Part shown: piece by piece, positions 1 through 10,030 of the stretch
Numbering within the stretch: the stretch's first letter is position 1
Layout of the letters: each line of letters opens with the position of its first letter
Origin: Bacteroidales bacterium
GTDB taxonomy: Bacteria > Bacteroidota > Bacteroidia > Bacteroidales > JAADGE01
NCBI GenBank assembly: GCA_021648725.1
Contig: JAKISF010000009.1
Span: 44,131-108,130 of the forward strand
Length of the DNA: 64,000 bases
Direction of reading: 5' to 3'
Notes under the pieces: model-generated
Database searches by the model: none
What the model was told of the DNA's origin: nothing
The model's input: only the letters and a program-made list of their open reading frames with translations
Translations under genes and position numbers: made by a program

Positions 1-809
<809 letters not shown>

Positions 810-840
810 AAAATAAATAACCTGAGACTCAAAACATTTC

Positions 841-880
841 AAAAAAGGCAGAAAACTTATTTATTTTCTGCCCTTTTTAA
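841..880 (+). terminator. Rho-independent terminator after the moxR-like gene
   Basis: A perfect 9-bp stem (GGCAGAAAA at 847-855 with TTTTCTGCC at 864-872) encloses an 8-nt loop and is followed by CTTTTT. It lies 37 bases after the moxR stop. The A-run on the left side means it could also serve the converging gene on the minus strand. Confidence 0.8.
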
Positions 881-899
881 ATTATTGTACTTCTAATAT

Positions 900-1298
900 T
901 TATTTCAGAATTAAATATAAAGCAAAAATTAGTCCCGGAAGATAAAATAGTAGCGTTAAGAGTAAATCAAGCCAGAAATTTGTTGTAAGACCGTTTTCTA
1001 ACAGAAGAACAGCAAGAGGGGGAATTAAAATTGCAACAATTACAAGCAAAATAGTATCATATTTTGAATTTTCATTGTTTTTTATCCTTTTTGCTATTTT
1101 TGTAAGTCTTTTAGTAATAAGTCTCTGTTTAAATTTATTATTTTTTGTTACTTGTTTATCCTGTACAATTTTGTTATTGTCAGAGGTTAAAAAAGATGAT
1201 TCTTTTTTATTAGCGGAATTACTTTCTGCTGCAAAAACTAAGTTTGAGCTAATACCGAAAAAAAATAAAACGATTAATAGATACTTAACTGATTTCAT
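900..1298 (-). CDS. YqaE/Pmp3-family small membrane protein with signal peptide and linker
   Basis: This is a 132-residue protein. Residues 1-23 form a signal peptide (hydrophobic run ending LVFA). Residues 24-75 are a charged Lys/Asn/Ser-rich linker. The C-terminal ~53 residues contain two membrane helices with ILIPPLAVLLLE and YLPGLIFALYLIL, the pattern of the Pmp3/YqaE (UPF0057) proteolipid family. Family members are normally ~50-60 residues and consist of the two helices alone. They are linked to membrane potential and stress responses. Here the domain sits behind an exported N-terminal extension. The family call is good; the role is inferred. Confidence 0.75.
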   Translation of the reverse strand: MKSVKYLLIVLFFFGISSNLVFAAESNSANKKESSFLTSDNNKIVQDKQVTKNNKFKQRLITKRLTKIAKRIKNNENSKYDTILLVIVAILIPPLAVLLLENGLTTNFWLDLLLTLLFYLPGLIFALYLILK

Positions 1299-1400
1299 GT
1301 GTATAAATTTTTATGATTAAATTAATTATTTTGCTGTTCTTAAATTTATCAACGTAAGTACAAAAATAAAAAAAATTAAATAATTGAAAAATAATTTCCA

Positions 1401-2930
1401 TTATTCCCATTCAATAGTTGCAGGAGGTTTTGAACTTATATCGTAAACAACTCTGTTAATTCCCCTCACACGATTTATTATTTTATTAGAAACTTTTGCA
1501 AGAAATTCATGCGGAAGATGTGACCAATCCGCTGTCATTCCGTCTGTTGAACCGACAGCTCTTAAAACAATTGTGCTTTCATAGGTTCGTTCATCGCCCA
1601 TAACTCCTACCGATTTTACCGGCAATAATATTGTTGCTGCTTGCCAAACTTCATTATACAAATCTGCATCTTTCAATTCTCTTATAAAAATATCATCAGC
1701 ATCCTGTAAAATACAAACTTTTTCAGGGGTAATATCTCCGAGAATTCGAATTCCCAACCCCGGTCCCGGGAAAGGATGCCTTCCTAAAAGTTCTTTTTTA
1801 ATGCCGAGATTTTTTCCTATTCTTCTGACTTCATCTTTAAACAATAAACGTAAAGGTTCTACAATTTTTAATTTCATGTAATCGGGCAATCCTCCTACAT
1901 TATGATGAGATTTTATTGTAGCTGACGGGCCTTTAACCGAAACAGACTCAATAACGTCAGGATAAATAGTGCCTTGTGCAAGCCACTTAATATCAGCAAG
2001 TTTCGATGACTCTATATCGAAAACATCTATAAATTTACTGCCTATTGCTTTCCGTTTTTTTTCGGGTTCTGTTATTCCTTTTAACACTTTATAAAAATCT
2101 TCTTTTGCATCAACGCCCATCACATTTAAACCCATACCTTTGTATGAATTTAATACATCTTCGAACTCATTTTTTCTGAGAAGTCCGTTATCTACAAAGA
2201 TACAAGTTAAGTTTTTCCCTATTGCTTTATCCAGTAAAACTCCGGCAACTGTTGAATCAACGCCGCCCGATAAACCGAGAATTACTTTATCATCCCCGAT
2301 AATTTCTCGTAGTTCTTTAATTGAACTTTCAATAAAGGATTCCGGAGTCCAGTCTTGCTCAATTTTGCAAATATCAACAATAAAATTTTTAAGAATCTGC
2401 TTTCCTTCTGATGTATGATACACCTCCGGATGAAATTGCAAACCGAATGTTTGTTCATCTTTAATTTGAAAAGCTCCGACTTCAACATCTTCTGTTCCGG
2501 CAGTTATTTCAAAGTTTTCGGGTATTTTCACTATAGTATCTGCATGCGACATCCAAACTTGTGTATCCGCGGTAACATTTTGGAACAACGGATTTTTGTT
2601 GTTTACAAACTTCAAATTTGCCCTGCCGTATTCTCTGTGTTTTGAAGGAACAACTTTTCCGCCGAAAGAATGAGCTAAATGCTGTGCACCGTAACACACC
2701 CCGAGCAACGGCTTCAATCCTTTTATTTTTCTAATATCAGGAACAGGGGCATTTTTGTCTCTCACAGAAAACGGACTTCCCGATAAAATTACACCTTTTA
2801 CGGAAGTATCAATTTCAGGAAAATTATTAAACGGCCATACTTCACAATAAACATTTAATTCTCTTATTTTCCTTGCTATCAAACGAGTATATTGAGAGCC
2901 GAAATCTAATATAATAATCTTATTTTGCAT
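1401..2930 (-). CDS. guaA: GMP synthase (glutamine-hydrolysing)
   Basis: GuaA converts XMP, glutamine and ATP to GMP in purine synthesis in the cytoplasm. At 509 residues it has the usual length. The N-terminal class I glutamine amidotransferase shows the nucleophile elbow GVCYGAQ and the histidine motif LQFHPEV. The ATP-pyrophosphatase domain starts with the PP-loop [10 protein letters not shown]. The C-terminal dimerisation domain contains [13 protein letters not shown] and ends with the conserved PPATIEWE. The gene starts 38 bases after the stop of the upstream EEP-family gene, so the two may be co-transcribed. Confidence 0.98.
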   Translation of the reverse strand: MQNKIIILDFGSQYTRLIARKIRELNVYCEVWPFNNFPEIDTSVKGVILSGSPFSVRDKNAPVPDIRKIKGLKPLLGVCYGAQHLAHSFGGKVVPSKHREYGRANLKFVNNKNPLFQNVTADTQVWMSHADTIVKIPENFEITAGTEDVEVGAFQIKDEQTFGLQFHPEVYHTSEGKQILKNFIVDICKIEQDWTPESFIESSIKELREIIGDDKVILGLSGGVDSTVAGVLLDKAIGKNLTCIFVDNGLLRKNEFEDVLNSYKGMGLNVMGVDAKEDFYKVLKGITEPEKKRKAIGSKFIDVFDIESSKLADIKWLAQGTIYPDVIESVSVKGPSATIKSHHNVGGLPDYMKLKIVEPLRLLFKDEVRRIGKNLGIKKELLGRHPFPGPGLGIRILGDITPEKVCILQDADDIFIRELKDADLYNEVWQAATILLPVKSVGVMGDERTYESTIVLRAVGSTDGMTADWSHLPHEFLAKVSNKIINRVRGINRVVYDISSKPPATIEWE

Positions 2931-2968
2931 CAGTTTGGAAAGATTGAAACTTTTTAATTATTTAAGAA

Positions 2969-4030
2969 TTACTTTTTTATATAAAGATCTAAATAAATAG
3001 GTAAATGGTCACTGAATCCGTCATGAAATTTAAAGCCTATATAAGTTCTGAACGGTTTTACTCCGATATATTGTTCATCCGGTTCTAAAAGAAACGGTGC
3101 TTCAAAAACATGAGCATCATCAACTGTCATATTTATTTTGTTATCTTTGTTTAATAACGAACCGGAAACGATTATTTGATCTAATACTCCCCATTCTCCC
3201 TGATATTTATGAGTTCCTTTTCCTTTTTCTTCCTGAAGGTAATATGCTAAATTGTATAATGCCTCGTCATTAATTAAATCATACTTATTTTTTGCTTTTA
3301 ATGCATCTGTAACACTATGGTTATCAGGATAATCATTCAAATCACCCATAATAATAATATTCGGATTTATATCTGTCGAAAAAAGAGAATCAACCTTTCT
3401 TCGTAAAACTGTTGCTGCATAAACTCGCTTTCTGTCAGTTTCTAATTGTCCGCCCCATCTTGAAGGCCAATGGTTTATAAAAATATGCAAAGTATCATTG
3501 TTAGTGTTATACCCTTTAACATATAGGATATCTCTTGTGGGTTTATTCACATCAAAAGGAAAAGTAACTCGAACAGCTTCATAATCAATCGGCGTAAATT
3601 TATCTTTTCGGTATAACAAACCTACATCAATACCTCTTCTGTCAGGAGATTCTTTATGAATAATTCTGTACGGAAACTTTTTTAATGCTGTTTGTTTTAT
3701 TATTCCTTCCAGAACAAACCTGTTTTCAATTTCGCACAAACCTACTATTTCAGGAAGTTCCCATTGACCTATTGCCGTAATAACTTTTGAAACATTATTT
3801 ATTTTTTTATAATACCTTCCTATACTCCAATGCCTTACACCTTCGGGAGTAAAAGCTTCATCAATTTTTAAAGTATCATCATAAATATCAAATAAGTTTT
3901 CGGTATTATAAAACATTATCCTCATATCGCCTCTCGGAAACTCATAATCATTTAATGATTGTGCATTAATACCTGCTGAAAAAACAATTAACAGCATGAA
4001 TAAATATATTTGTCTGTAATTTAACATCAT
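2969..4030 (-). CDS. Secreted endonuclease/exonuclease/phosphatase-family protein
   Basis: This 353-residue protein has an N-terminal signal peptide (ends near SAGINAQ). The body is an EEP (DNase I-like) fold. It shows the metal-binding start FYNTENLFD, the catalytic histidine segment INHWPSRWGG, the Asp/Asn motif MGDLNDYPD and the terminal SDHLPIYLD. All expected catalytic positions (Asn, Glu, His, Asp, Asn, His) seem present, so the enzyme should be active. Bacteroidota export many such proteins; the substrate may be nucleic acid, phosphoester or lipid. Two consecutive ATG codons are possible starts. It lies 4 bases after the upstream small membrane protein. Confidence 0.88.
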   Translation of the reverse strand: MMLNYRQIYLFMLLIVFSAGINAQSLNDYEFPRGDMRIMFYNTENLFDIYDDTLKIDEAFTPEGVRHWSIGRYYKKINNVSKVITAIGQWELPEIVGLCEIENRFVLEGIIKQTALKKFPYRIIHKESPDRRGIDVGLLYRKDKFTPIDYEAVRVTFPFDVNKPTRDILYVKGYNTNNDTLHIFINHWPSRWGGQLETDRKRVYAATVLRRKVDSLFSTDINPNIIIMGDLNDYPDNHSVTDALKAKNKYDLINDEALYNLAYYLQEEKGKGTHKYQGEWGVLDQIIVSGSLLNKDNKINMTVDDAHVFEAPFLLEPDEQYIGVKPFRTYIGFKFHDGFSDHLPIYLDLYIKK

Positions 4031-4034
4031 ATCT

Positions 4035-4319
4035 TTATTTGATAAATATTCTTTTAATATAGTGTATTAATACTGCAATTATTATCCAAGAAATATTTAC
4101 AAGCATAAATACAGTAAAAAATTTAAAAATTGCGGTTGAAGTATTAAAAATTGAATCAATACTTTTTTTGAATTTATATGTTTCAGTTTCAAAGTTTAAG
4201 GAAAAATGTGTAATTATTGCCATTACAGCATAAGTTATTAATGCGATTAAAAAAATAGAAAGTAGTGTTTTTAATACTGCCGGCATCTTATTTTCTTTAT
4301 TTTTATTATCTTTACTCAT
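4035..4319 (-). CDS. Small two-helix membrane protein, unknown function
   Basis: This 94-residue protein has a short charged Lys/Asn-rich N-terminus and two predicted membrane helices: LLSIFLIALITYAVMAII and a second beginning FTVFMLVNISWIIIAVL. It ends in a basic tail. I recognise no family. The ATG at 4319 is preferred over an upstream TTG at 4328. It ends 4 bases before the start of the EEP-family gene and probably leads an operon with it and guaA. A TAAATTTG box sits just 6 bases before this ATG, which would make a nearly leaderless transcript if used. Confidence 0.6.
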   Translation of the reverse strand: MSKDNKNKENKMPAVLKTLLSIFLIALITYAVMAIITHFSLNFETETYKFKKSIDSIFNTSTAIFKFFTVFMLVNISWIIIAVLIHYIKRIFIK

Positions 4320-4362
4320 TCGTTGCAAATTTAATATAAGATTTTAATAAAAATTATTAAAT

Positions 4363-7300
4363 ATGAATAAAATAATCCTTTTTATTTTTCTGTTTGCTAT
4401 AGTTTCAACCAACAGTAATACCGGTTATTCACAAGTAAATCGAAAATTCACTGCCGACAGCTTAATTTCGGAGTTAAGGTCTTATTACACGCTGCAAGAA
4501 GTTGGTACTGAAACCAATAATGCAACTTCTGAAAAAGATTCGGTTATTTCAATACTTGAGAATAATTGGAACTCCTCAATCAGTTCCGAAGAAAAAAATT
4601 CAATAATTAAAATCACAAATTATCAAATATCCAGGAGGTTCAACAAAAACACAACTATTTGGGATTTTTTCAGAACTGTTACCTATTTAAAACAAAACAA
4701 TCAAACAAACTTCACTCCGTGGTTAAGTATGCTTGAATATATGTCAGGTTCTTCATTATTTACATCTGAAAAAGTAAAAAACTTTATTACAAACACCTAT
4801 CTGTTATCTCACCAAAATTATCTTTCAAAAACATCTTCCGTAAGATGGAAAATAAAAGATAATACAAATTATAAATTCGAATTTGATGAAAAAAATAAAA
4901 CATTCAATATTTCGGTCCCTACAACTCAGTTAGAGGCATACAGTATTGATAATGATACAATAAGGATATTCAATACTAAAGGTAACTATAATATGCTTGA
5001 ATCAAAGTGGACGGGAAAATACGGAAAAATTACTTGGGAAAAATATGACATTCCTTCTTCAACGATGAATGTTAAATTAAAAAACTACAAAATTAACATG
5101 AAAAAAACGGAATTTACTGCTGATTCCGTAACATACACAAATAAAAATATTTTAAAAAATGAGATATTAGGTAAAGTAAAGCATATTGTATCTTTAAGAG
5201 CATATAAAGACGGCTTATTTCCGCAATTCAGATCATACAGAAACGATTATAAAATAAAAAGCAAGCAAGAAAATATAGTATTTACAAGCGGTATTGAAAT
5301 GCGAGGAAAAACATTAAGATATGTCGGAACAGATGCAGTTCCTGCAATTGCCGAATATATAAAAGCCGGTAATAAGTATCTGAAATGCCGATCCGAAAGT
5401 TTCTCATCCTTAGAAAAATATTTAAAATCAAACCAAGCTTACATAACATTGTATATTGCTGATAATGATTCGATAACACACCCAAATGTTTCCTTAACTG
5501 TTAAAGAAGATGAATTTTCGTTCATAAGAAATCATGACGGTACAGGAAAAAGACCGTTTTATAATTCATATCAAAAAACATATATTACAGTTGACAATAT
5601 TGTTTGGAATATGAAGGATTCTTTAATTCGTTTTTATTCAAGACTCGGAAATGACGGACAATTTAAATCTTTTGATTATTTTACAAAAGCAGATTTTACT
5701 AAACACAGAATGTATGAAACAACAAATCCGCTATTTGACATAAAAAAATATACAAGAAAATTAGGTTCCCGAGAGTTTTTTGCACAAGATTATGCAGCTT
5801 TTATTCGCAAACCTCAAACAGCAACAATACACAGGCTAATGGGGCTTTGGTATGAAGGGTTTATTGATTACAACCCTAAAACAAAATATGTAATTGTAAG
5901 ACAAAAACTGTACGATTACATTAAATACTTCTTTGAAAAAAAGGATTATGATGTCATAAATATAACTGCCAAAGGAAAAACAAGAAAAGGAGAAACCGAG
6001 TTGTTTCCTCTCACAAATGCAGTTTATGATATTAAAACAAACCAAATGGCATTATTCGGAGTTGAGCAAGTAATTTTGAATGAACGAAAAAAAGTAGGAT
6101 TAATACCGCACAGGCAAATGTTGATACTGGGATATAACAGAAATTTAATATTCTCGGGAAGGCTTCGTGTAGGTCTTGCAGATTTTTACGGAAACGGCTT
6201 TTCATTTAATTATAAGAACTATGACATAAGTTTTACCGAAATCGACTCCCTTATATACAGAGTTTGGGATGAGGAATTAACAGAAAACGGAAAAAAGATG
6301 AAAGCTAAATTCTTGAATTCAACTATTGAAAACGTATCAGGAAAAATAAGGATTGATGTAAGCTCAAATAAATCCGGAGCAAAAAAGATAGAACAATTTC
6401 CTAAATTTATTTGCTCAGATACATCTTATGTATATTACGACAAAAGAAACAAACAAGGAAATGTCTATAGCAGAGATAAATTTTATTTCAAAAACTTCCC
6501 TTTTACTCACGACAGCTTACTTTATTTAACAAAAGATAACTTAACAATACCCGGAAGATTAATTGCAGGGGGCATATTACCGAATTTTGAAGATACTCTT
6601 TCAGTTCAGAAAGATTATTCTTTAGGTTTTATTCATCAAACTCCTGACGGCGGATTTCCGCTGTTCAGCGGCAAAGGAACATTATCATCATTAAACAACG
6701 AAATGAACAGCTACATCAAGCTAAGTAACAGCGGATTAGAGGCGAACGGAGTTGCAAAGTGGAACAATACTACAATTGCAACAAAAGACTTTACACTCTA
6801 TCCCGATTCTCTTACAACATTGGCTGATGAAATTGAAATAAGTGAATTTGTGAATCAAGAAACTTATGCCGAATTTCCTGTTGTAAAAGGAAAGTTAGTT
6901 CAAACAACTTGGGATGCACTCAGCGATGTAGTAAGATATAAAACCACCGGAATTGCAGCAGAAATGTATGATGAAAAAGTTAAGTTCTCAGGTTCTTTTG
7001 AATACAGACCAAAAGAATTAACCGGAAGCGGAAGAGCAAAAGTTGATGAAGGAACTATTTATGCAGAAGATTTTACATTTAATAAAAAATCATTCCTCTC
7101 TGATAAAGCTGATGTTATTATAAAAGAGGATAATTCCGAAGAAAAAGATGTAATAATTAAAAATATGAAATCTTTTGTTGATATTAATTCAGGAAAAGCT
7201 GTTTTTCAAGAAAGAGAAGATGAAGAATCGTATGTTAATTTCGTAAATGATGAATATATGAGCTATCCGAATCATTTGGTTTGGCATACCGGAAAAGGGA

Positions 7301-9033
7301 AAATTAATATGAACTATAATATGAATAAGTTTACAAATCCCCTGTTCTCAAAAGAAGAAATTCTGCTTGACAGTGCATATTTAATTGATTATTGCAGATT
7401 TGATAAGGCTTTATTTTCAAGTACATACGGAGATTTAAAATTTATTTCTACAAATATTAATCAAGATTCTTTAATGTTTTTCGGAAGCAGAGCAAATTAT
7501 TATACCGGCAACAAAAAAATAATTACAAAAGACGTTCAAAAAATTATTGTTGCAGATATAGTAGTAACACCAAGCAGCAATGTAGTAATTGATGAAAACG
7601 GTGAAATGGAAAAGCTGTTAAAAACTACGGTAAAAGCAAGAGGCGTTCATAATATTTCGGAAGTTGACATTAAAATAAACAGCAGTAAGAAATATGTTGC
7701 GTCATCAGGTATTTATCAATACGAAGACATGAATAGAAAATTACAAAATATTAATTTCGATAATATAACCTATGATGTTAAAAAAGAAGCATCTGTTGCT
7801 CACGGTTTTATAGAGCAATATGAAAAATTTACGTTAAACCCTTGGTTTGATTACTACGGAGATGTTTATTTTAATGCATCAAAAGACCGTTTAAATTTTG
7901 AAGGTTTTGCAAAACTAATACATACCTGCCCTTCCGTGCCGCAATGGTTTTATTTTAAATCAGAAATTAACCCTGACAGTATTTATTTACCTCTTGAACC
8001 TCGTTTACACTCTGACATTGCATCTAACAAAGCAAGAGTTTATGCCGATGTTATGTCTTCAAAGGATTCAATACACACTTTCCCGGTATTTTTGTCAGCC
8101 GACCCGTACGGAAATTCAGAGTCTATATTATCTCTGAGAGACAGTTCTTTCTACGTAGCTTATAATCAGAATGAAAACATGTATCAAATAACAACTTTGA
8201 ATAAATTTAACGACAGAACATTACCCGACAAATATTTAGATTTAAAAAGAAGTACATGTATTGTACACGGTGACGGCGACATAATACTTTCAAAATCAAT
8301 CAAAATAAATGATTTCGGAAGTGTAGGCGAGCTCAGATTTGACACAAATGCCGATGAAGTTACTATGGGAACTCTCACATATATGGATTTCTTCTTCTCT
8401 AAAAAAGCATTAGATATTTTAACTGAAAAACTTAAATTAAATATTAGTTTATCAGCAGTTCAAGTTCAAAACAATACTTATAAAAAAACAATGAGCCAAT
8501 TATTAGGTGTTGAAGAAACAGAAAAGATGCTCTCGGAAATGTCAATAAACGACGGAAAGCCAAAGAAATTCCCCGATAAACTTAAAAAAACAATTGTTTT
8601 TACAAATCTCGCTTTTAAATGGGATGCCGAATCAAAATCATTTAAATCAATAGGAAAAATAGGCATTTCAAATATAGGAAACCAAATGATTAATAAATAT
8701 GTAAATGGTTATATTCAAATAAGAAAAAGAAGAACCGGCGATAAAATATTTATTTATCTTGAAACATCTGAAAAAGAATGGTTTTTCTTCACATTCTCAG
8801 GAGGAATAATGCGAACACTATCTTCTGTTAGTGAATACAACCAAACTATTGCAGATTTGAAAACAAAATATAAAAAACAAAAAACCGAAAAAGGCATTTT
8901 TAATTATATGCTCACGAATACAGAAACAAAAAATCTTTTTATTTATGCGTTTACGGGTGTTCACCCTGCAATTGATGATTTTGAGGATGAAGGAGAAAAT
9001 AACAATGATGAAAATAACGAAGACAATTATTAA
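4363..9033 (+). CDS. Very large secreted protein, Bacteroidota type, unknown function
   Basis: This 1556-residue protein has an N-terminal signal peptide (MNKIILFIFLFAIVS, ending near GYSQ). The body is rich in beta-prone alternating segments, Tyr, Lys and Asn. It repeatedly carries short strands of the style of OstA/LptA/AsmA-like repeats, for example FSGKGTLSS and SGSFEYRPKELTGSGRAKV. The last ~20 residues are almost purely Asp/Glu/Asn. No catalytic motif was recognised and no T9SS sorting domain is obvious. The gene is monocistronic, diverges from the small membrane protein with only 43 bases between the starts, and its stop overlaps the stop of the convergent radical SAM gene by 4 bases. 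An envelope role is an inference only. Confidence 0.8.
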   Translation: MNKIILFIFLFAIVSTNSNTGYSQVNRKFTADSLISELRSYYTLQEVGTETNNATSEKDSVISILENNWNSSISSEEKNSIIKITNYQISRRFNKNTTIWDFFRTVTYLKQNNQTNFTPWLSMLEYMSGSSLFTSEKVKNFITNTYLLSHQNYLSKTSSVRWKIKDNTNYKFEFDEKNKTFNISVPTTQLEAYSIDNDTIRIFNTKGNYNMLESKWTGKYGKITWEKYDIPSSTMNVKLKNYKINMKKTEFTADSVTYTNKNILKNEILGKVKHIVSLRAYKDGLFPQFRSYRNDYKIKSKQENIVFTSGIEMRGKTLRYVGTDAVPAIAEYIKAGNKYLKCRSESFSSLEKYLKSNQAYITLYIADNDSITHPNVSLTVKEDEFSFIRNHDGTGKRPFYNSYQKTYITVDNIVWNMKDSLIRFYSRLGNDGQFKSFDYFTKADFTKHRMYETTNPLFDIKKYTRKLGSREFFAQDYAAFIRKPQTATIHRLMGLWYEGFIDYNPKTKYVIVRQKLYDYIKYFFEKKDYDVINITAKGKTRKGETELFPLTNAVYDIKTNQMALFGVEQVILNERKKVGLIPHRQMLILGYNRNLIFSGRLRVGLADFYGNGFSFNYKNYDISFTEIDSLIYRVWDEELTENGKKMKAKFLNSTIENVSGKIRIDVSSNKSGAKKIEQFPKFICSDTSYVYYDKRNKQGNVYSRDKFYFKNFPFTHDSLLYLTKDNLTIPGRLIAGGILPNFEDTLSVQKDYSLGFIHQTPDGGFPLFSGKGTLSSLNNEMNSYIKLSNSGLEANGVAKWNNTTIATKDFTLYPDSLTTLADEIEISEFVNQETYAEFPVVKGKLVQTTWDALSDVVRYKTTGIAAEMYDEKVKFSGSFEYRPKELTGSGRAKVDEGTIYAEDFTFNKKSFLSDKADVIIKEDNSEEKDVIIKNMKSFVDINSGKAVFQEREDEESYVNFVNDEYMSYPNHLVWHTGKGKINMNYNMNKFTNPLFSKEEILLDSAYLIDYCRFDKALFSSTYGDLKFISTNINQDSLMFFGSRANYYTGNKKIITKDVQKIIVADIVVTPSSNVVIDENGEMEKLLKTTVKARGVHNISEVDIKINSSKKYVASSGIYQYEDMNRKLQNINFDNITYDVKKEASVAHGFIEQYEKFTLNPWFDYYGDVYFNASKDRLNFEGFAKLIHTCPSVPQWFYFKSEINPDSIYLPLEPRLHSDIASNKARVYADVMSSKDSIHTFPVFLSADPYGNSESILSLRDSSFYVAYNQNENMYQITTLNKFNDRTLPDKYLDLKRSTCIVHGDGDIILSKSIKINDFGSVGELRFDTNADEVTMGTLTYMDFFFSKKALDILTEKLKLNISLSAVQVQNNTYKKTMSQLLGVEETEKMLSEMSINDGKPKKFPDKLKKTIVFTNLAFKWDAESKSFKSIGKIGISNIGNQMINKYVNGYIQIRKRRTGDKIFIYLETSEKEWFFFTFSGGIMRTLSSVSEYNQTIADLKTKYKKQKTEKGIFNYMLTNTETKNLFIYAFTGVHPAIDDFEDEGENNNDENNEDNY

Positions 9034-9977
9034 TACAACTTACCTTGCCGAGTATTTTGTTTTATAAATTGTTTTTTAATTTTTTCAACTATTTCAAAAT
9101 TTTTAAGACCTCCCCATTTCGGAGCAATCAATAAATCTGCCGGAGATTCACTAATAAATCTTTCAATAATAATCTCCGGTTTTAATCTTTCGGCAAATTG
9201 CACAACAAAATCAATATATTCTTCAGCTGAAAACAAATTAAACATTTCAGGAGTTTCCTTAAATTGCTTTGCCATTTTTGTGCCTTTTATTATTTGAAGT
9301 TGGTGTAATTTTAAAGTTTCAAAAGGCAAGTTTGATATTATTTTTGCATGAGATAAGTTTTCTTCTCTGCTGTCGCCCGGCAAACCGAGAACATAATGAA
9401 CTCCTACATGCAAACCTCGTTTTTCAGACAATTCTAATGCAGAAACAGCCTGTGCAAAAGTATGTCCTCTGTTAATCTTCTTCAAAGTTTCTTCATTGCA
9501 TGTTTCAATTCCGAATTCAAGAATAATATAATACGTTTCTGCAAGTTTTTGTAAATAATCTAAAATTTCTTCATTAACACAATCGGGTCTTGTAGCAACG
9601 ACTAAGCCTGTAACTCCTTCAACTTTTAAGGCTTCGGCATAATAATTTTTTAAGGTTTGCAAATCAGCATAAGTATTTGAATATGCCTGAAAATAAGCAA
9701 GGTACTTTTGCGTTTTATATTTTTCTGCAAAAAAAGCAATACCTTCTTTTAATTGTTGCGAAATTGTTTTTTTCGGACTGCAATAAAAAGGGTTAAACGT
9801 ATTATTGTTACAATAAGTGCAACCTCCCCTGCCCTTGCTTCCGTCTCTGTTCGGGCATGTAAAACCGGCATCAACTGCAATTTTTTGAATTCTGGTGTCA
9901 AATTTTTTCTTAAAATATGATGAAAAGTCGTTATATGGATTATTATTTCCCCAACTGTATGTTTTCTCTTTCTTCAA
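9030..9977 (-). CDS. TIGR01212-type (YhcC-like) radical SAM protein
   Basis: This 315-residue radical SAM enzyme has the spaced cluster typical of the YhcC group: TCPNRDG, then GRGGCTYCNN, giving a Cys-x(n)-CxxC arrangement instead of compact CxxxCxxC. Other conserved segments are YFQAYSNTYA, VATRPDCV, EFGIETCNEETL and HYVLGLPGD. The reaction is not established for the family; tRNA-modification-like chemistry has been suggested because it resembles Elp3. The only plausible start is TTG at 9977, because no ATG is found near the N-terminus. The 3' end overlaps the convergent large gene by 4 bases. Confidence 0.88.
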   Translation of the reverse strand: MKKEKTYSWGNNNPYNDFSSYFKKKFDTRIQKIAVDAGFTCPNRDGSKGRGGCTYCNNNTFNPFYCSPKKTISQQLKEGIAFFAEKYKTQKYLAYFQAYSNTYADLQTLKNYYAEALKVEGVTGLVVATRPDCVNEEILDYLQKLAETYYIILEFGIETCNEETLKKINRGHTFAQAVSALELSEKRGLHVGVHYVLGLPGDSREENLSHAKIISNLPFETLKLHQLQIIKGTKMAKQFKETPEMFNLFSAEEYIDFVVQFAERLKPEIIIERFISESPADLLIAPKWGGLKNFEIVEKIKKQFIKQNTRQGKLY

Positions 9978-9993
9978 ATTAGGAATAATAAAT

Positions 9994-10009
9994 ATAAAGC
10001 CGGCTTTAT
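9994..10009. promoter_or_regulatory. 16-bp perfect palindrome upstream of the radical SAM gene
   Basis: ATAAAGCCGGCTTTAT is a perfect inverted repeat. It sits in the 53-base gap between the end of the thioredoxin-fold gene and the TTG start of the radical SAM gene. It could be an operator or a short hairpin in the messenger that affects the weak TTG start. The sequence shows only the symmetry; function is a guess. Confidence 0.4.
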
Positions 10010-10030
10010 TGTTTAAAAAATTAAGTTAAT

